Source of the DNA: Comamonadaceae bacterium
GTDB lineage: Bacteria > Pseudomonadota > Gammaproteobacteria > Burkholderiales > Burkholderiaceae_C
Reading direction: 5' to 3'
Assembly: GCA_025356545.1 (NCBI GenBank)
Contig: JANXSU010000269.1
Location: 1-33,388 of the forward strand
DNA length: 33,388 nucleotides
Shown: positions 1 to 8,787 of the stretch, piece after piece
How the letters are laid out: each line of letters begins with the position of its first letter
Position numbering within the stretch: position 1 is the first letter of the stretch
Position numbers and translations under genes: made by a program
Notes under the pieces: model-generated
The model's database searches: none
What the model was told of the DNA's origin: nothing
The model's input: only the letters and a program-made list of their open reading frames with translations

Positions 1-1
1 C

Positions 2-3000
2 ACCAAGGCCGAGCAGGCCGCACTGAACGATCCGCGCACCGCCTGCTTCTACGCCAGGCGCACGCTGGAGCTGGCGGTGGGGTGGCTGTTTCAGGCCGAG
101 GGTGGCCGTGGCGGAAAGCTGCAAATGCCCTACAAGCCTGACCTGTCGGCATTTTTGTTTGAGCCCAGCTTCAAGGTGCTGGTAGGCCCGGCGCTGCACG
201 CCAAGATGGACGTGGTGCGCAAGCAGGGCAATAACGCAGTGCACAGCGCGCGGCCCATTACCGCGGCAGACGCTAGCGCCGTGCTGCGCGAGTTGTTTCA
301 GGTGGCGTTCTGGCTGGCGCGCAACTACGGGCGTAATGTGGCCGCGCGGCCGGACTCCGCGTTGCAGTTCCGTGCGGACTTGTTGCCCCGTCCGGCAGAC
401 GCCAGCGCCGAACAAGCAGCGGTTCAGGCCAGTGCGCAAGCCACACAAGTCGCTCTGCAAAAGCTGTCCACACTGGCCGACGAGTTGGCCGCGCGCGATG
501 CCGCTTTGGCCACTGCACAGCAAAAAACCGCCGCACTGGACGCCGAACTAGCCCAGCTGCGCGCCGAGGTAGCTGCCGCCAAAGCCGCGAACACGGCCAC
601 ACCCGACACGCACGACTACAACGAGGCCGAGACGCGCGACCTCTACATCGACCTGCTGCTCAAAGAAGCGGGCTGGAAGCTGGACCAGACACGCGACCGC
701 GAGTTTGAAGTGCAGGGCATGCCCAATAACCAGGGCGTGGGCTATGTGGACTACGTGCTGTGGGGCGACGATGGCAAGCCCCTTGCCGTGGTGGAAGCCA
801 AACGCACCCGGCGCGACGCGCGCGTGGGCCAGCAGCAGGCCAAGCTGTATGCCGATTGCCTGCAAACCCAGTTTGGCCAGCGCCCGTTGATCTACACCAC
901 CAACGGCTACGAACACTGGTTTTGGGATGACAGCACCTACCCGCCGCGCCCGGTGCTGGGCTTTCACAAAAAAGACGAGCTACAACTGCTGGTGCAGCGC
1001 CGCAGCTCTGCCAAGCCCTTGGCTGGCGTCACCATCAACCCGGCGATTGTTGAACGGCACTACCAGTTGCGCGCTATTCGCCGCATTGGTGAAACTTTTG
1101 AGCGCGACCGCCAGCGCAAGGCCTTGGTGGTGATGGCGACCGGCGCGGGCAAGACGCGTACCGTGATTGCGCTGGTGGATCTGTTGCAACGCGCCAACTG
1201 GGCCAAACGCATTTTGTTTTTGGCCGACCGCGTAGCACTGGTGAACCAGGCGGCCAACGCCTTCAAGGCGCATTTGCCAGATGCAGTGGCGGTGAACCTG
1301 GTGACCGAGAAGACCACCGAGGGCCGCGTGTACGTCAGCACCTACCCGACCATGATGGGGCTGATCAACGAAACGGATGACGGGCTCCGGCGCTTTGGCG
1401 TGGGGCACTTTGATTTGATCATCGTGGACGAGGCGCACCGCTCCATCTACCAAAAATACCGTGCGATCTTTGCCTACTTTGACGCGCTGCTGGTGGGCCT
1501 GACAGCCACGCCCAAAGACGAGATCGACCGCAATACCTATGGCCTATTTGGTCTGGAAGATGGCGTGCCCACCGATGCCTACGGCCTCGAAGACGCGATA
1601 GCCGAGGGCTACTTGGTGCCGCCGCGCGCGGTGTCGGTGCCGCTGAAGTTTCAGCGCGAGGGCATCAAGTACGACGAACTGAGCGACGCCGAGCGTGCGC
1701 AGTGGGATGAACTGGACTGGGACGAGGACGGCCACGCCCCCGATGAGGTGGGCGCCGAAGCGGTGAACAAATGGCTGTTCAACCTCGATACCGTGGACAA
1801 GGTGCTGGAGCTGCTAATGACCCAAGGCCACAAAGTGGCGGGCGGCGACCGGCTGGGCAAGACCATTGTGTTTGCCAAGAACAATGCGCACGCCAACTTC
1901 ATTGCAGACCGTTTTAACGCCAACTACCCGCACTATGCGGGGCAGTTTGCCCGCGTGATCACCTACAAAACGGAGTACGCGCAGAGCCTGATTGACGACT
2001 TCAGCGTCAAAGACAGGGCACCGCACATTGCAATCTCGGTAGACATGCTGGACACCGGTATTGACGTGCCCGAAGTGGTGAACCTGGTGTTCTTCAAGAT
2101 CGTGCGCTCCAAGGCCAAGTTCTGGCAGATGGTGGGGCGCGGCACGCGGCTGTGCAAAGACCTGTTCGGGCCGGGACAAGACAAGCCGGCGTTTTTAATT
2201 TTCGATTTCTGCCAGAACCTGGAGTACTTCAGCCAAAGCCTTGAAGGCAGCACGGGCAACGTGGTGGAGCCTTTGAGTCAGCGCACCTTCAAGGCGCGGC
2301 TGGAATTGCTGTCGGTGCTGGACGAGCAGCTGGCGCAGGAGCAGGGTGCGGGGGGTGCCAAGGCGACTGAGCCTCCTGCGAGTTACGGTCTCACCGCTGC
2401 GGCGATGCGTGCCGACACCGCCAGCCATTTGCACGCGATAGTGGCGGGCATGCGGCTAGACAACTTTGTGGTGCGCCCGCAGCGCCGCTGGGTGGAGTCG
2501 TGGAGCGAAGCGAAGGCCTGGGAAAAGGTCACAGGTGATCAACTGACCGACCTGGCCCAACATGTGTCAGGCTTGCCCAGCGCCGTGCGCGACGACGATG
2601 AAGAAGCCAAACGTTTCGATTTGCTCATGCTGCGCGCACAACTCGGCAGTGCACGGGGCGATGTGGGCTTTGCCCGCTTGCGTGAGCAGGTGCGCTCACA
2701 GGCCGATGGACTGAGTGAGCTGGGCAGCATTCCCGATGTGAGGAAACACATGGTGCTGATCGAGGCGGTAGCGGGTGAGGAATGGTGGCAGGACGTGACC
2801 TTGCCTATGCTGGAGCAGGCGCGCAGGCATTTGCGCGGGCTCATCAAACTGCTGGAGAAGACGCGGCGCAAAGTGGTCTACACCGACTTTGAGGATGCCA
2901 TGGGCGAAACCACCGGGGTGGCCTTGCCGCTGGGCGGCAGTGCGGGTGACTTTGAACGCTTCCGCCTCAAGGTGCGAGCCTTTTTGCGCACGCACGAGAA

Positions 3001-3427
3001 CCACATTACCCTGCACAAGCTGCGCCGCAACCAGCCACTCACCGCGACCGACCTGTCCGAGCTGGAGCGTCTGCTGATCGACAGCGGCATGGCCACCGCC
3101 GAAGATGTGGCGCGCGCCGGGCAAGAGGCGCACGGGCTGGGTCTATTTGTGCGTTCGCTAGTGGGGCTGGACCGAGAAGCCGCCACGCAGGCCCTGAACG
3201 TTTTCGTGATCGGTAAGACGCTCAATGCCAATCAGTTGAAATTTGTGAACCTGATCGTGAATCACCTGACCGAGCAAGGAGTGATGGAGGCGGCGCGGCT
3301 CTATGAAGCCCCCTTTACGGCCTATGCCCCGCGAGGCCCGGACGGGCTGTTCACCTCGGCACAAGTGGATGAGTTGTTTGTCGTGTTAGAGCAGGTACGC
3401 CAAACAGCGCTGGAACAAGCGGCCTGA
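2..3427 (+). CDS. hsdR: Type I restriction endonuclease R subunit (5' end outside window)
   Basis: This is the motor and nuclease subunit of a type I restriction-modification complex, which translocates DNA and cuts unmethylated foreign DNA together with HsdM and HsdS. The frame is open to the left edge (in-frame [28 protein letters not shown] before the track's GTG at 77), so the true start lies upstream. Counting from codon 77, a DUF4145-like N-terminal region is followed by an Ala-rich coiled coil (about 105-175). The HSDR_N nuclease core carries VVEAKRT (about 239-243). The SF2 helicase has Walker A ATGAGKT (about 354), DEAH in IIVDEAHRS (about 450), LTATPK (about 475) and QMVGRGTRL (about 684). 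A C-terminal EcoEI_R_C-type domain ends the protein. Its size fits a full EcoEI-type HsdR. hsdM and hsdS are not in the window and are presumably upstream. Family assignment is strong. Confidence 0.93.
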   Translation, partial: TKAEQAALNDPRTACFYARRTLELAVGWLFQAEGGRGGKLQMPYKPDLSAFLFEPSFKVLVGPALHAKMDVVRKQGNNAVHSARPITAADASAVLRELFQVAFWLARNYGRNVAARPDSALQFRADLLPRPADASAEQAAVQASAQATQVALQKLSTLADELAARDAALATAQQKTAALDAELAQLRAEVAAAKAANTATPDTHDYNEAETRDLYIDLLLKEAGWKLDQTRDREFEVQGMPNNQGVGYVDYVLWGDDGKPLAVVEAKRTRRDARVGQQQAKLYADCLQTQFGQRPLIYTTNGYEHWFWDDSTYPPRPVLGFHKKDELQLLVQRRSSAKPLAGVTINPAIVERHYQLRAIRRIGETFERDRQRKALVVMATGAGKTRTVIALVDLLQRANWAKRILFLADRVALVNQAANAFKAHLPDAVAVNLVTEKTTEGRVYVSTYPTMMGLINETDDGLRRFGVGHFDLIIVDEAHRSIYQKYRAIFAYFDALLVGLTATPKDEIDRNTYGLFGLEDGVPTDAYGLEDAIAEGYLVPPRAVSVPLKFQREGIKYDELSDAERAQWDELDWDEDGHAPDEVGAEAVNKWLFNLDTVDKVLELLMTQGHKVAGGDRLGKTIVFAKNNAHANFIADRFNANYPHYAGQFARVITYKTEYAQSLIDDFSVKDRAPHIAISVDMLDTGIDVPEVVNLVFFKIVRSKAKFWQMVGRGTRLCKDLFGPGQDKPAFLIFDFCQNLEYFSQSLEGSTGNVVEPLSQRTFKARLELLSVLDEQLAQEQGAGGAKATEPPASYGLTAAAMRADTASHLHAIVAGMRLDNFVVRPQRRWVESWSEAKAWEKVTGDQLTDLAQHVSGLPSAVRDDDEEAKRFDLLMLRAQLGSARGDVGFARLREQVRSQADGLSELGSIPDVRKHMVLIEAVAGEEWWQDVTLPMLEQARRHLRGLIKLLEKTRRKVVYTDFEDAMGETTGVALPLGGSAGDFERFRLKVRAFLRTHENHITLHKLRRNQPLTATDLSELERLLIDSGMATAEDVARAGQEAHGLGLFVRSLVGLDREAATQALNVFVIGKTLNANQLKFVNLIVNHLTEQGVMEAARLYEAPFTAYAPRGPDGLFTSAQVDELFVVLEQVRQTALEQAA

Positions 3428-3500
3428 ACGCCCGTCTGCTTCGGCTTGCTGGTCGTCTTGCTGGTGTAAACCCTAGCAGACGAAACGCTATCATCCCTGG

Positions 3501-4265
3501 ATGAGCCAAGACATCATTCTCGAAACCCGGGGTCTTACCAAAGAGTTCAAAGGCTTTGTGGCCGTTGACCATGTCAACCTCCAAGTTCGCCGGGGTTCCA
3601 TTCACGCCTTGATCGGCCCCAACGGCGCGGGCAAGACGACTTTTTTCAACCTGCTCACCAAGTTCTTGCCGGTCACCTCGGGCCAGATTCTTTACAAGGG
3701 GCAGGACATCACGCGACACGCTGCAGCGCAGGTAGCGCGCTCGGGCATGGTGCGGTCGTTTCAGATTTCTGCGGTCTTTCCCCACCTCACCGTTTTGGAA
3801 AACGTGCGTATCGGCTTGCAGCGCAAGCTGGGCACGAGTTTTCATTTCTGGAAGCCCGAGTCCAGCTTGTACACGCTCAACGATGAAGCCATGGCCTTGC
3901 TCGAGGCCGTAGATCTCACCTCCTTCGCGCAGACCCAAACTGTCGAGCTGCCCTATGGCCGCAAGCGCGCGCTGGAGCTTGCCACCACTTTGGCGCTTGA
4001 CCCGGAGCTGATGTTGTTGGACGAGCCCACGCAGGGCATGGGCCACGAGGACGTGGGCCGCGTCGTTGACCTGATCCGCAAGGTGGCCGCCAACCGCACC
4101 GTGCTGATGGTGGAGCACAACATGAACGTGGTTGCCGACCTGTCAGACACCATCACCGTTCTGGCACGCGGCAGTGTGCTGGCTGAGGGGCCTTATGCGC
4201 AGGTATCGCAAGACCCGCGCGTGCTGGAAGCCTATGTGGGCAGCACTGAGGAGGCCGAGGCATGA
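3501..4265 (+). CDS. livG: Branched-chain amino acid-type ABC transporter ATP-binding protein LivG
   Basis: One of two ATPases energising a HAAT-family importer for branched-chain amino acids or related amides at the inner membrane. Seen in the sequence: Walker A GPNGAGKT (K45), a Walker B with catalytic Glu, LMLLDEPTQG (D174, E175), and the switch His in MVEHNMN (H206). The ABC signature region reads LPYGRKRALELA (from about L150) instead of LSGGQ; LivG proteins usually have a YGQQR-like form, so some divergence is normal for the family. Length (254 aa) is typical. The ATG at 3501 is 73 bp after hsdR, and the gene overlaps livF by 4 bp (ATGA), so translation is probably coupled. The true substrate cannot be read from sequence. 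Confidence 0.92.
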   Translation: MSQDIILETRGLTKEFKGFVAVDHVNLQVRRGSIHALIGPNGAGKTTFFNLLTKFLPVTSGQILYKGQDITRHAAAQVARSGMVRSFQISAVFPHLTVLENVRIGLQRKLGTSFHFWKPESSLYTLNDEAMALLEAVDLTSFAQTQTVELPYGRKRALELATTLALDPELMLLDEPTQGMGHEDVGRVVDLIRKVAANRTVLMVEHNMNVVADLSDTITVLARGSVLAEGPYAQVSQDPRVLEAYVGSTEEAEA

Positions 4266-4966
4266 GCAAGACCCTGTTGCGCGTCTCAGACCTGCACGCC
4301 TACTACGGCGAGTCCCACATCCTGCATGGGGTGAATTTCGAGATCAAAGAGGGCGAGCTCATCACCCTGCTAGGGCGCAACGGTGCGGGCCGCTCCACCA
4401 CGCTCAAAGCGATCTTGGGTTTGACGGGCAAGCGCACCGGCTCAATCCAGGTGGAAGGTGTGGAAACCATTGCGATGGCCACCAACAAAATTGCCCGCTT
4501 GGGCCTGGGCTTTTGCCCCGAAGAGCGCGGTATTTTTTCGACCCTGAGCTGCGAAGAAAACCTGCTTTTGCCACCTGTCGTGGGGCCTGGCGGCATGTCG
4601 CTGGCCGAGATTTACGACATGTTCCCCAACCTCAAAGAGCGCCGCAACAGCCCCGGCACGCGCCTCTCAGGCGGTGAGCAGCAGATGTTGGCCATGGCCC
4701 GCATCCTGCGCACCGGTGCCAAGATCTTGCTGCTCGATGAAATCACTGAAGGCCTGGCCCCGGTGATTGTGCAAACCCTGGGCCGCGTCATCCGTGCCTT
4801 GAAAGCCAAGGGCTTGACGATTATTCTGGTGGAGCAAAACTTCCGCTTTGCCGCCCCCCTGGCCGACCGGCATTACGTGATGGAACACGGCACGATCGTG
4901 GCGGTGGTGAACAAGAGCGAGCTGGCCGAGAAAGCCGCCATGCTGCATGAGTTTCTAGGTGTGTGA
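4262..4966 (+). CDS. livF: Branched-chain amino acid-type ABC transporter ATP-binding protein LivF, Walker A Lys replaced by Arg
   Basis: Second ATPase of the importer, expected to pair with LivG under the LivH/LivM permeases. The start overlaps the livG stop (ATGA). Seen in the sequence: a canonical signature RLSGGEQQ (L135-Q140) and Walker B LLLDEITEG (D159, E160). The usual DEPTEG proline is Ile161. Walker A is GRNGAGRST, with Arg44 in place of the invariant Lys. The switch position is Gln192 (LVEQN), which is common in LivF proteins. Length (234 aa) is normal and the frame is intact, so this is not a broken gene. Together these changes predict a weak or non-hydrolytic Walker site in this subunit; that is inference. 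Confidence 0.92.
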   Translation: MSKTLLRVSDLHAYYGESHILHGVNFEIKEGELITLLGRNGAGRSTTLKAILGLTGKRTGSIQVEGVETIAMATNKIARLGLGFCPEERGIFSTLSCEENLLLPPVVGPGGMSLAEIYDMFPNLKERRNSPGTRLSGGEQQMLAMARILRTGAKILLLDEITEGLAPVIVQTLGRVIRALKAKGLTIILVEQNFRFAAPLADRHYVMEHGTIVAVVNKSELAEKAAMLHEFLGV

Positions 4967-4996
4967 TTTTTTAATAACCATTTCGAGGACAAAGAC

Positions 4997-6220
4997 ATGA
5001 AAAACAATCTGACCGCAATCGCACTGGCTGCCGCATTGGCCACCGGCCTAGGCGTTGTCAGCGCCCAGCAAGGCAAGCTCAGCGATGACGTCATCAAGAT
5101 CGGCGTGCTGACCGATATGTCAGGCGTGTACGCCGACTACGGCGGCCCTGGAGCAGTGGCTGCTGCCAAGATGGCGGTGCAAGATTTCGGCGGCAAGATG
5201 TTTGGCAAAACCATTGAGGTGGTGAATGCCGACCACCAGAACAAACCCGACATCGCCAAAAACGTCACCCAGCAATGGTTTGACCGCGACAAGGTGGACA
5301 TGACGGTGGAGAACCTGAACTCTGCCGTGGCCCTGACCGTGCAAGCCCTGGGCAAAGAAAAGAACAAGATCACCATCGTCACCGGTGCCGCCAGCGCTCG
5401 CCTGACCAATGAAGATTGCGCACCCGCCACTGGCATCCACTACCTGATGGACACCATTGCGCTGGGCAACGTGGTGGGCAAAGCCGTGGTGAAAGACGGC
5501 GGCAACAGCTGGTACTTCCTCACTGCGGATTACGCCTTCGGCCACTCTCTTGAGAAAGACACGGGCGAAGTGGTCAAGGCCAATGGCGGCAAGGTGCTGG
5601 GCGCGGTGCGCCACCCCCTGTCCACGGGTGACTTCTCCTCCTTTCTGCTGCAAGCCCAGTCGTCTGGCGCGCAAGTCGTGGGTCTGGCCAACGCAGGTGG
5701 CGACACGGTGAACAGCATCAAAGCGGCGGCTGAGTTTGGCATCACCAAGAAGCAAAGCTTGGCTGCTCTGCTGATGCTCTTGACCGATGTGCACGCCCTG
5801 GGCCTGAACACCGCGCAAGGCCTGTACCTGACGGAAGGCTGGTACTGGGATCTGAACGCCGAGTCACGCGCTTGGGCCGACAAATACAGCAAGGTCATGG
5901 GTGGCCGCAAGCCCAACTCCAACCACGCCGCCGTGTATTCATCCACGATGCATTACCTTAACGCCGTCAAGGCCGCAGGCACGGATGACACCGCCACCGT
6001 CATCAAGAAAATGCGCGAGACCCCCGTGAACGACATGTTTGCCAAAGGTGGCAAGCTGCGCGAAGATGGCCGCATGGTGCATGACATGTACTTGTTCCAG
6101 GTGAAGACCCCCGCCCAGTCCAAAGGCCCATGGGATTACTACAACCTCAAAGGCACGGTCAAAGGTGATGAGGCCTTTCAGTCGCTGGCACTCAGCCGAT
6201 GCGCCGCCATCAAGAAGTAA
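4997..6220 (+). CDS. ABC transporter substrate-binding protein (periplasmic, Leu/Ile/Val-binding family)
   Basis: Periplasmic binding protein that delivers ligand to LivH/LivM. It has a Sec signal peptide (MKNNLTAIALAAALATGLGVVSAQ, cleavage after about residue 24) and the type I periplasmic-binding fold opening DDVIKIGVLTDMSGVYADYGGPG. Length is 407 aa. A good ribosome site (cgaggacaaagacATG) precedes it, 30 bp after livF. The family includes binders of branched-chain amino acids, urea, amides and aromatic compounds, so the ligand is not assigned. Downstream, a hairpin with a T-run separates it from livH, which would favour excess production of the binding protein over the permeases. Confidence 0.9.
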   Translation: MKNNLTAIALAAALATGLGVVSAQQGKLSDDVIKIGVLTDMSGVYADYGGPGAVAAAKMAVQDFGGKMFGKTIEVVNADHQNKPDIAKNVTQQWFDRDKVDMTVENLNSAVALTVQALGKEKNKITIVTGAASARLTNEDCAPATGIHYLMDTIALGNVVGKAVVKDGGNSWYFLTADYAFGHSLEKDTGEVVKANGGKVLGAVRHPLSTGDFSSFLLQAQSSGAQVVGLANAGGDTVNSIKAAAEFGITKKQSLAALLMLLTDVHALGLNTAQGLYLTEGWYWDLNAESRAWADKYSKVMGGRKPNSNHAAVYSSTMHYLNAVKAAGTDDTATVIKKMRETPVNDMFAKGGKLREDGRMVHDMYLFQVKTPAQSKGPWDYYNLKGTVKGDEAFQSLALSRCAAIKK

Positions 6221-6255
6221 TGTGTTTTTGTTAGATGTGATGTGAAGTCACTGGA

Positions 6256-6287
6256 AGGGGCCGCGCTGTGCGGCCTCTCCATTTTTT
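6256..6287 (+). terminator. Hairpin plus T-run between the binding-protein gene and livH
   Basis: The 9-bp stem aggggccgc / gcggcctct (one G-T wobble) has the 5-nt loop gctgt and is followed three bases later by TTTTTT. It sits 35 bp after the binding-protein stop and just before the livH start at 6294. A partly leaky terminator at this position would lower permease expression relative to the binding protein. Activity is inferred from shape only. Confidence 0.6.
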
Positions 6288-6293
6288 GGTCGG

Positions 6294-7187
6294 ATGGACA
6301 TGACTGAAGTTTTTGGTATCCCGATACAAGCCTTGATGGGCCAGCTCATGCTGGGTCTGGTCAATGGCTCTTTTTACGCGCTGTTGTCGCTGGGCTTGGC
6401 TGTGATCTTCGGCATGCTCAACATCGTCAACTTCGCCCACGGTGCGCTCTACATGGTGGGCGCTTTTTTTGCGTGGATGCTGCTCAATTACGCGGGCATC
6501 AACTACTGGTTTGCGTTGATCCTCGCGCCCATCGGGGTTGGCCTGATTGGCGTCGTGATTGAGAAAACCATGCTGCGCTGGCTGCACCAGCTCGACCACC
6601 TCTACGGACTGCTGCTCACCTTTGGCTTGGCCTTGGTGTTTGAAGGCGTGTTCCGCGAGTTTTATGGCTCGTCTGGTTTGCCCTACGAGTTACCTTCAAT
6701 ATTTCGCGGCGTCTTTGACCTTGAATTCATGATGCTGCCCAAGTACCGCGCCTGGGTGGTGTTGGTGTCTCTGGTCATCTGCTTGCTGACCTGGTTTGTG
6801 ATTGAGAAAACCAAGCTCGGCGCTTACCTGCGGGCGGGCACTGAGAACCCCAACATGGTTAAAGCCTTCGGCATCAATGTGCCGCTGATGGTGACGCTGA
6901 CCTATGCCTTTGGCGTGGGCCTGGCAGGCTTGGCGGGGGTGATGGCCGCGCCGATTTACCAGGTCAGCCCTTTGATGGGCTCTAACATCATCATCGTGGT
7001 GTTTGCGGTGGTGGTCATCGGCGGCATGGGCTCGATCCTGGGCTCCATCCTCACCGGCTTGGGGCTGGGCCTGGTTGAAGGCCTGACCAAAGTGTTCTAC
7101 GCGGAAGCCTCCACCACGGTGGTCTTCATCATCATGGCCATCGTGCTGCTGGTGCGCCCCGCCGGTTTGTTTGGCCGGGAGAAATAA
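6294..7187 (+). CDS. livH: Branched-chain amino acid-type ABC transporter permease LivH
   Basis: Inner-membrane permease of the importer, 297 aa. It is highly hydrophobic throughout, with the family opening NGSFYALLSLGLAVIFGMLNIVNFAHGALYMVGAF (about residues 23-57) and about eight predicted membrane segments. The conserved VVIGGMGSILGS stretch near the C-terminus is typical of LivH. The ATG at 6294 was kept; ATG at 6300 is an equally possible start because no strong ribosome site is visible. The stop overlaps the livM start by one base (taATGa), showing a coupled pair. Confidence 0.92.
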   Translation: MDMTEVFGIPIQALMGQLMLGLVNGSFYALLSLGLAVIFGMLNIVNFAHGALYMVGAFFAWMLLNYAGINYWFALILAPIGVGLIGVVIEKTMLRWLHQLDHLYGLLLTFGLALVFEGVFREFYGSSGLPYELPSIFRGVFDLEFMMLPKYRAWVVLVSLVICLLTWFVIEKTKLGAYLRAGTENPNMVKAFGINVPLMVTLTYAFGVGLAGLAGVMAAPIYQVSPLMGSNIIIVVFAVVVIGGMGSILGSILTGLGLGLVEGLTKVFYAEASTTVVFIIMAIVLLVRPAGLFGREK

Positions 7188-8119
7188 TGAAAAAGTCTAT
7201 CGGAAAATCAGCCGTTTTGTACGGCCTGTTGTTGATCGGTTTGCTGCTGGCACCCACGGTGGGCTACCCCATCTTCTTGATGAGCTGCCTGTGTTTTGCC
7301 CTGTTCGCCAGTGCGTTCAACCTGCTGATCGGCTTCACCGGCCTGCTCTCGTTTGGCCACGCCATGTTTTTTGGTCTGGCGGCCTACGTTTGCGGGCACG
7401 CGGCCAAGGTCTGGGGCTTGACGCCTGAGGTGGCCGTGCTGCTGGGCACCTTGAGCGCCACCGTGTGCGGCGTTTTGGTGGGCTGGTTGGCCGTGCGTCG
7501 CCAAGGCATTTACTTCGCCATGGTCACGCTGGCCTTGTCGCAAATGATTTACTTCTTTTGCGTGCAAGCCCCCTTCACCTTTGCTGAAGACGGCATCCAA
7601 AGCATTCCGCGCGGCAAGCTGTTTGGCGTGCTCGATCTGGCCAACGACCAAGTCATGTACTACTTTGTTCTGGCGCTCTTTTTGGCAGGCTTTGCGCTCA
7701 TCCATCGCACCATCCATTCGCCCTTTGGCCAAGTGCTCAAGTCCATCCGCGAGAACGAACCCCGCGCCCTGTCACTGGGCTACAACGTGGATCGTTACAA
7801 GCTCGTGGCCTTCGTCCTATCGGCCACGCTGGCAGGCATGGCCGGTGCCGCCAAGTCGCTGGCGCTGGGCTTGGCGACGCTGACCGACGTGAGCTGGCAA
7901 ATGTCCGGCGAAGTGGTGCTGATGACCCTACTGGGCGGCATGGGCACCATCCTCGGCCCAGCCTTGGGGGCCACCATCGTCATCACCATGCAAAACTACC
8001 TGGCCAACCTCGGCTCCTGGGTCACCATCATCATGGGCCTGACCTTTGTGGTCTGCGTGCTCGTGTTCAGGCGCGGCATTGTGGGGGAGATTGAGCACCG
8101 GTGGGGGCGCAAGGCTTGA
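7187..8119 (+). CDS. livM: Branched-chain amino acid-type ABC transporter permease LivM
   Basis: Second inner-membrane permease, forming the heterodimeric channel with LivH. It is 310 aa and hydrophobic, with the family segments ASAFNLLIGFTGLLSFGHAMFFGLAAYV (about 39-66), GQVLKSIRENEPRALSLGYN (the cytoplasmic loop that contacts the ATPases), and a C-terminal MTLLGGMGTILGPALGA. Its start overlaps the livH stop. It is the last gene of the liv operon. The next feature, 13 bp downstream, is the toxin-antitoxin dyad, and no obvious T-rich terminator separates them. Confidence 0.92.
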   Translation: MKKSIGKSAVLYGLLLIGLLLAPTVGYPIFLMSCLCFALFASAFNLLIGFTGLLSFGHAMFFGLAAYVCGHAAKVWGLTPEVAVLLGTLSATVCGVLVGWLAVRRQGIYFAMVTLALSQMIYFFCVQAPFTFAEDGIQSIPRGKLFGVLDLANDQVMYYFVLALFLAGFALIHRTIHSPFGQVLKSIRENEPRALSLGYNVDRYKLVAFVLSATLAGMAGAAKSLALGLATLTDVSWQMSGEVVLMTLLGGMGTILGPALGATIVITMQNYLANLGSWVTIIMGLTFVVCVLVFRRGIVGEIEHRWGRKA

Positions 8120-8132
8120 TGCAATTGCTCCG

Positions 8133-8156
8133 AAAGTTTTACTTAGGTAAAACTTT
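8133..8156. promoter_or_regulatory. Perfect dyad upstream of the toxin-antitoxin genes, likely operator
   Basis: aaagttttac-ttag-gtaaaacttt is a perfect 10-bp inverted repeat with a 4-bp centre, 11 bp before the antitoxin ATG at 8168. Toxin-antitoxin operons of the MazEF type are normally repressed by the antitoxin or complex binding such dyads, so an autoregulatory operator is the likely role (inference). It is followed by only four T bases, so a liv-operon terminator is a weaker alternative. Confidence 0.6.
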
Positions 8157-8167
8157 TAGGAATTTCC

Positions 8168-8449
8168 ATGCTGCACGCTTCCTTGCGCCGTTCGGGCGGC
8201 TCTTACATCATGACAGTGCCCTTGTCATACATCGAACAAAACCACCTGGACGCCGGCTCCCGCATGGCGATTGAAATCATCGGGGACGAGCTAAAGATCA
8301 AGCCTGATCGCCCTCGCCGCAGCTTGGTCGAACTGCTGGCGGCCACCCCGCCGGGTCTCTGCCGCGCCGAAGGATGGGGGACGAGTTGGGCACTGCCGGA
8401 ACCGAGCTGTGACACCAGAGCGCGGCGACATCCTGCACCTAGCGTTTGA
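8168..8449 (+). CDS. MazE/PemI-like antitoxin, C-terminus frameshifted
   Basis: DNA-binding antitoxin of the AbrB/SpoVT fold. The opening MLHASLRRSGGSYIMTVPLSYIEQNHLDAGSRMAIEIIGDELKIKP is the typical swapped-hairpin N-terminus, and LVELLAATPPGL starts the toxin-binding tail. From the G5 run at 8376-8380 onward the frame reads GTSWALPEPSCDTRARRHPAPSV and runs 41 bp into the toxin gene. In the neighbouring frame the same bases give GDELGTAGTEL followed by TGA at 8410-8412, which overlaps the toxin GTG (8409-8411) in the classic gTGA manner. This strongly suggests an indel in the G run: either a real mutation or a sequencing or assembly error. The ribosome site is aggaatttccATG. The N-terminal assignment is firm; whether the protein still neutralises the toxin is unknown. 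Confidence 0.8.
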   Translation: MLHASLRRSGGSYIMTVPLSYIEQNHLDAGSRMAIEIIGDELKIKPDRPRRSLVELLAATPPGLCRAEGWGTSWALPEPSCDTRARRHPAPSV

Positions 8450-8732
8450 CCCCGCCAGTGGCCGCGAAATGAAAGGCAATCACTTCTGCCTAGTCGTGTC
8501 GCCCCTTGCGTTCAATGCGCGTCTGCGCTTGGCCATGGTGTGCCCCATCTCGGGCGGCAACAAGAACGCCCGCAGTGCCGGGCTCTTGGTCTCGCTCATG
8601 GGTCTGGGCCTGCGCACCGACGGACAAGTCCATGCCCATCAAATCAAATCGCTCGATTGGGCCTCACGCCAAGCCACGCTGGTAGAGCGCGCGCCTGACG
8701 CCCTGATGCAAGAAGTGCTGGAAGTGTTTTAG
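8409..8732 (+). CDS. MazF/PemK-like endoribonuclease toxin
   Basis: Predicted mRNA-cleaving toxin of the CcdB/PemK fold, 107 aa with a GTG start overlapping the ancestral antitoxin stop. Seen in the sequence: RGDILHLAFDPASGREMKGNHFCLVVSP, a variant of the family RGDIvwvdfdPtrGsEqrg-RPalVlSP opening; then MVCPISGG (the usual vaPiT strand) and DGQVHAHQIKSLDW (the usual dsvvl-dQirtid motif). The frame is intact, while its partner gene is frameshifted. An active toxin with a damaged antitoxin would normally be selected against, so either the toxin is weak or the frameshift is an artefact. Confidence 0.88.
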   Translation: MTPERGDILHLAFDPASGREMKGNHFCLVVSPLAFNARLRLAMVCPISGGNKNARSAGLLVSLMGLGLRTDGQVHAHQIKSLDWASRQATLVERAPDALMQEVLEVF

Positions 8733-8787
8733 AGTAAGGCCACGTTAGCACGACCACCACACCCTCATCCCTCACCTATACCCACCC

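Noticed and set aside
3433-3482. cgtctgc ... gcagacg inverted repeat between hsdR and livG
   Set aside because: Seven-base arms 36 bases apart are easily expected by chance; no T-run and no promoter fit.
3351-4118. 255-aa minus-strand frame opposite livG
   Set aside because: Antisense shadow of livG; low-complexity His/Gln/Arg composition and no ribosome site or domain.
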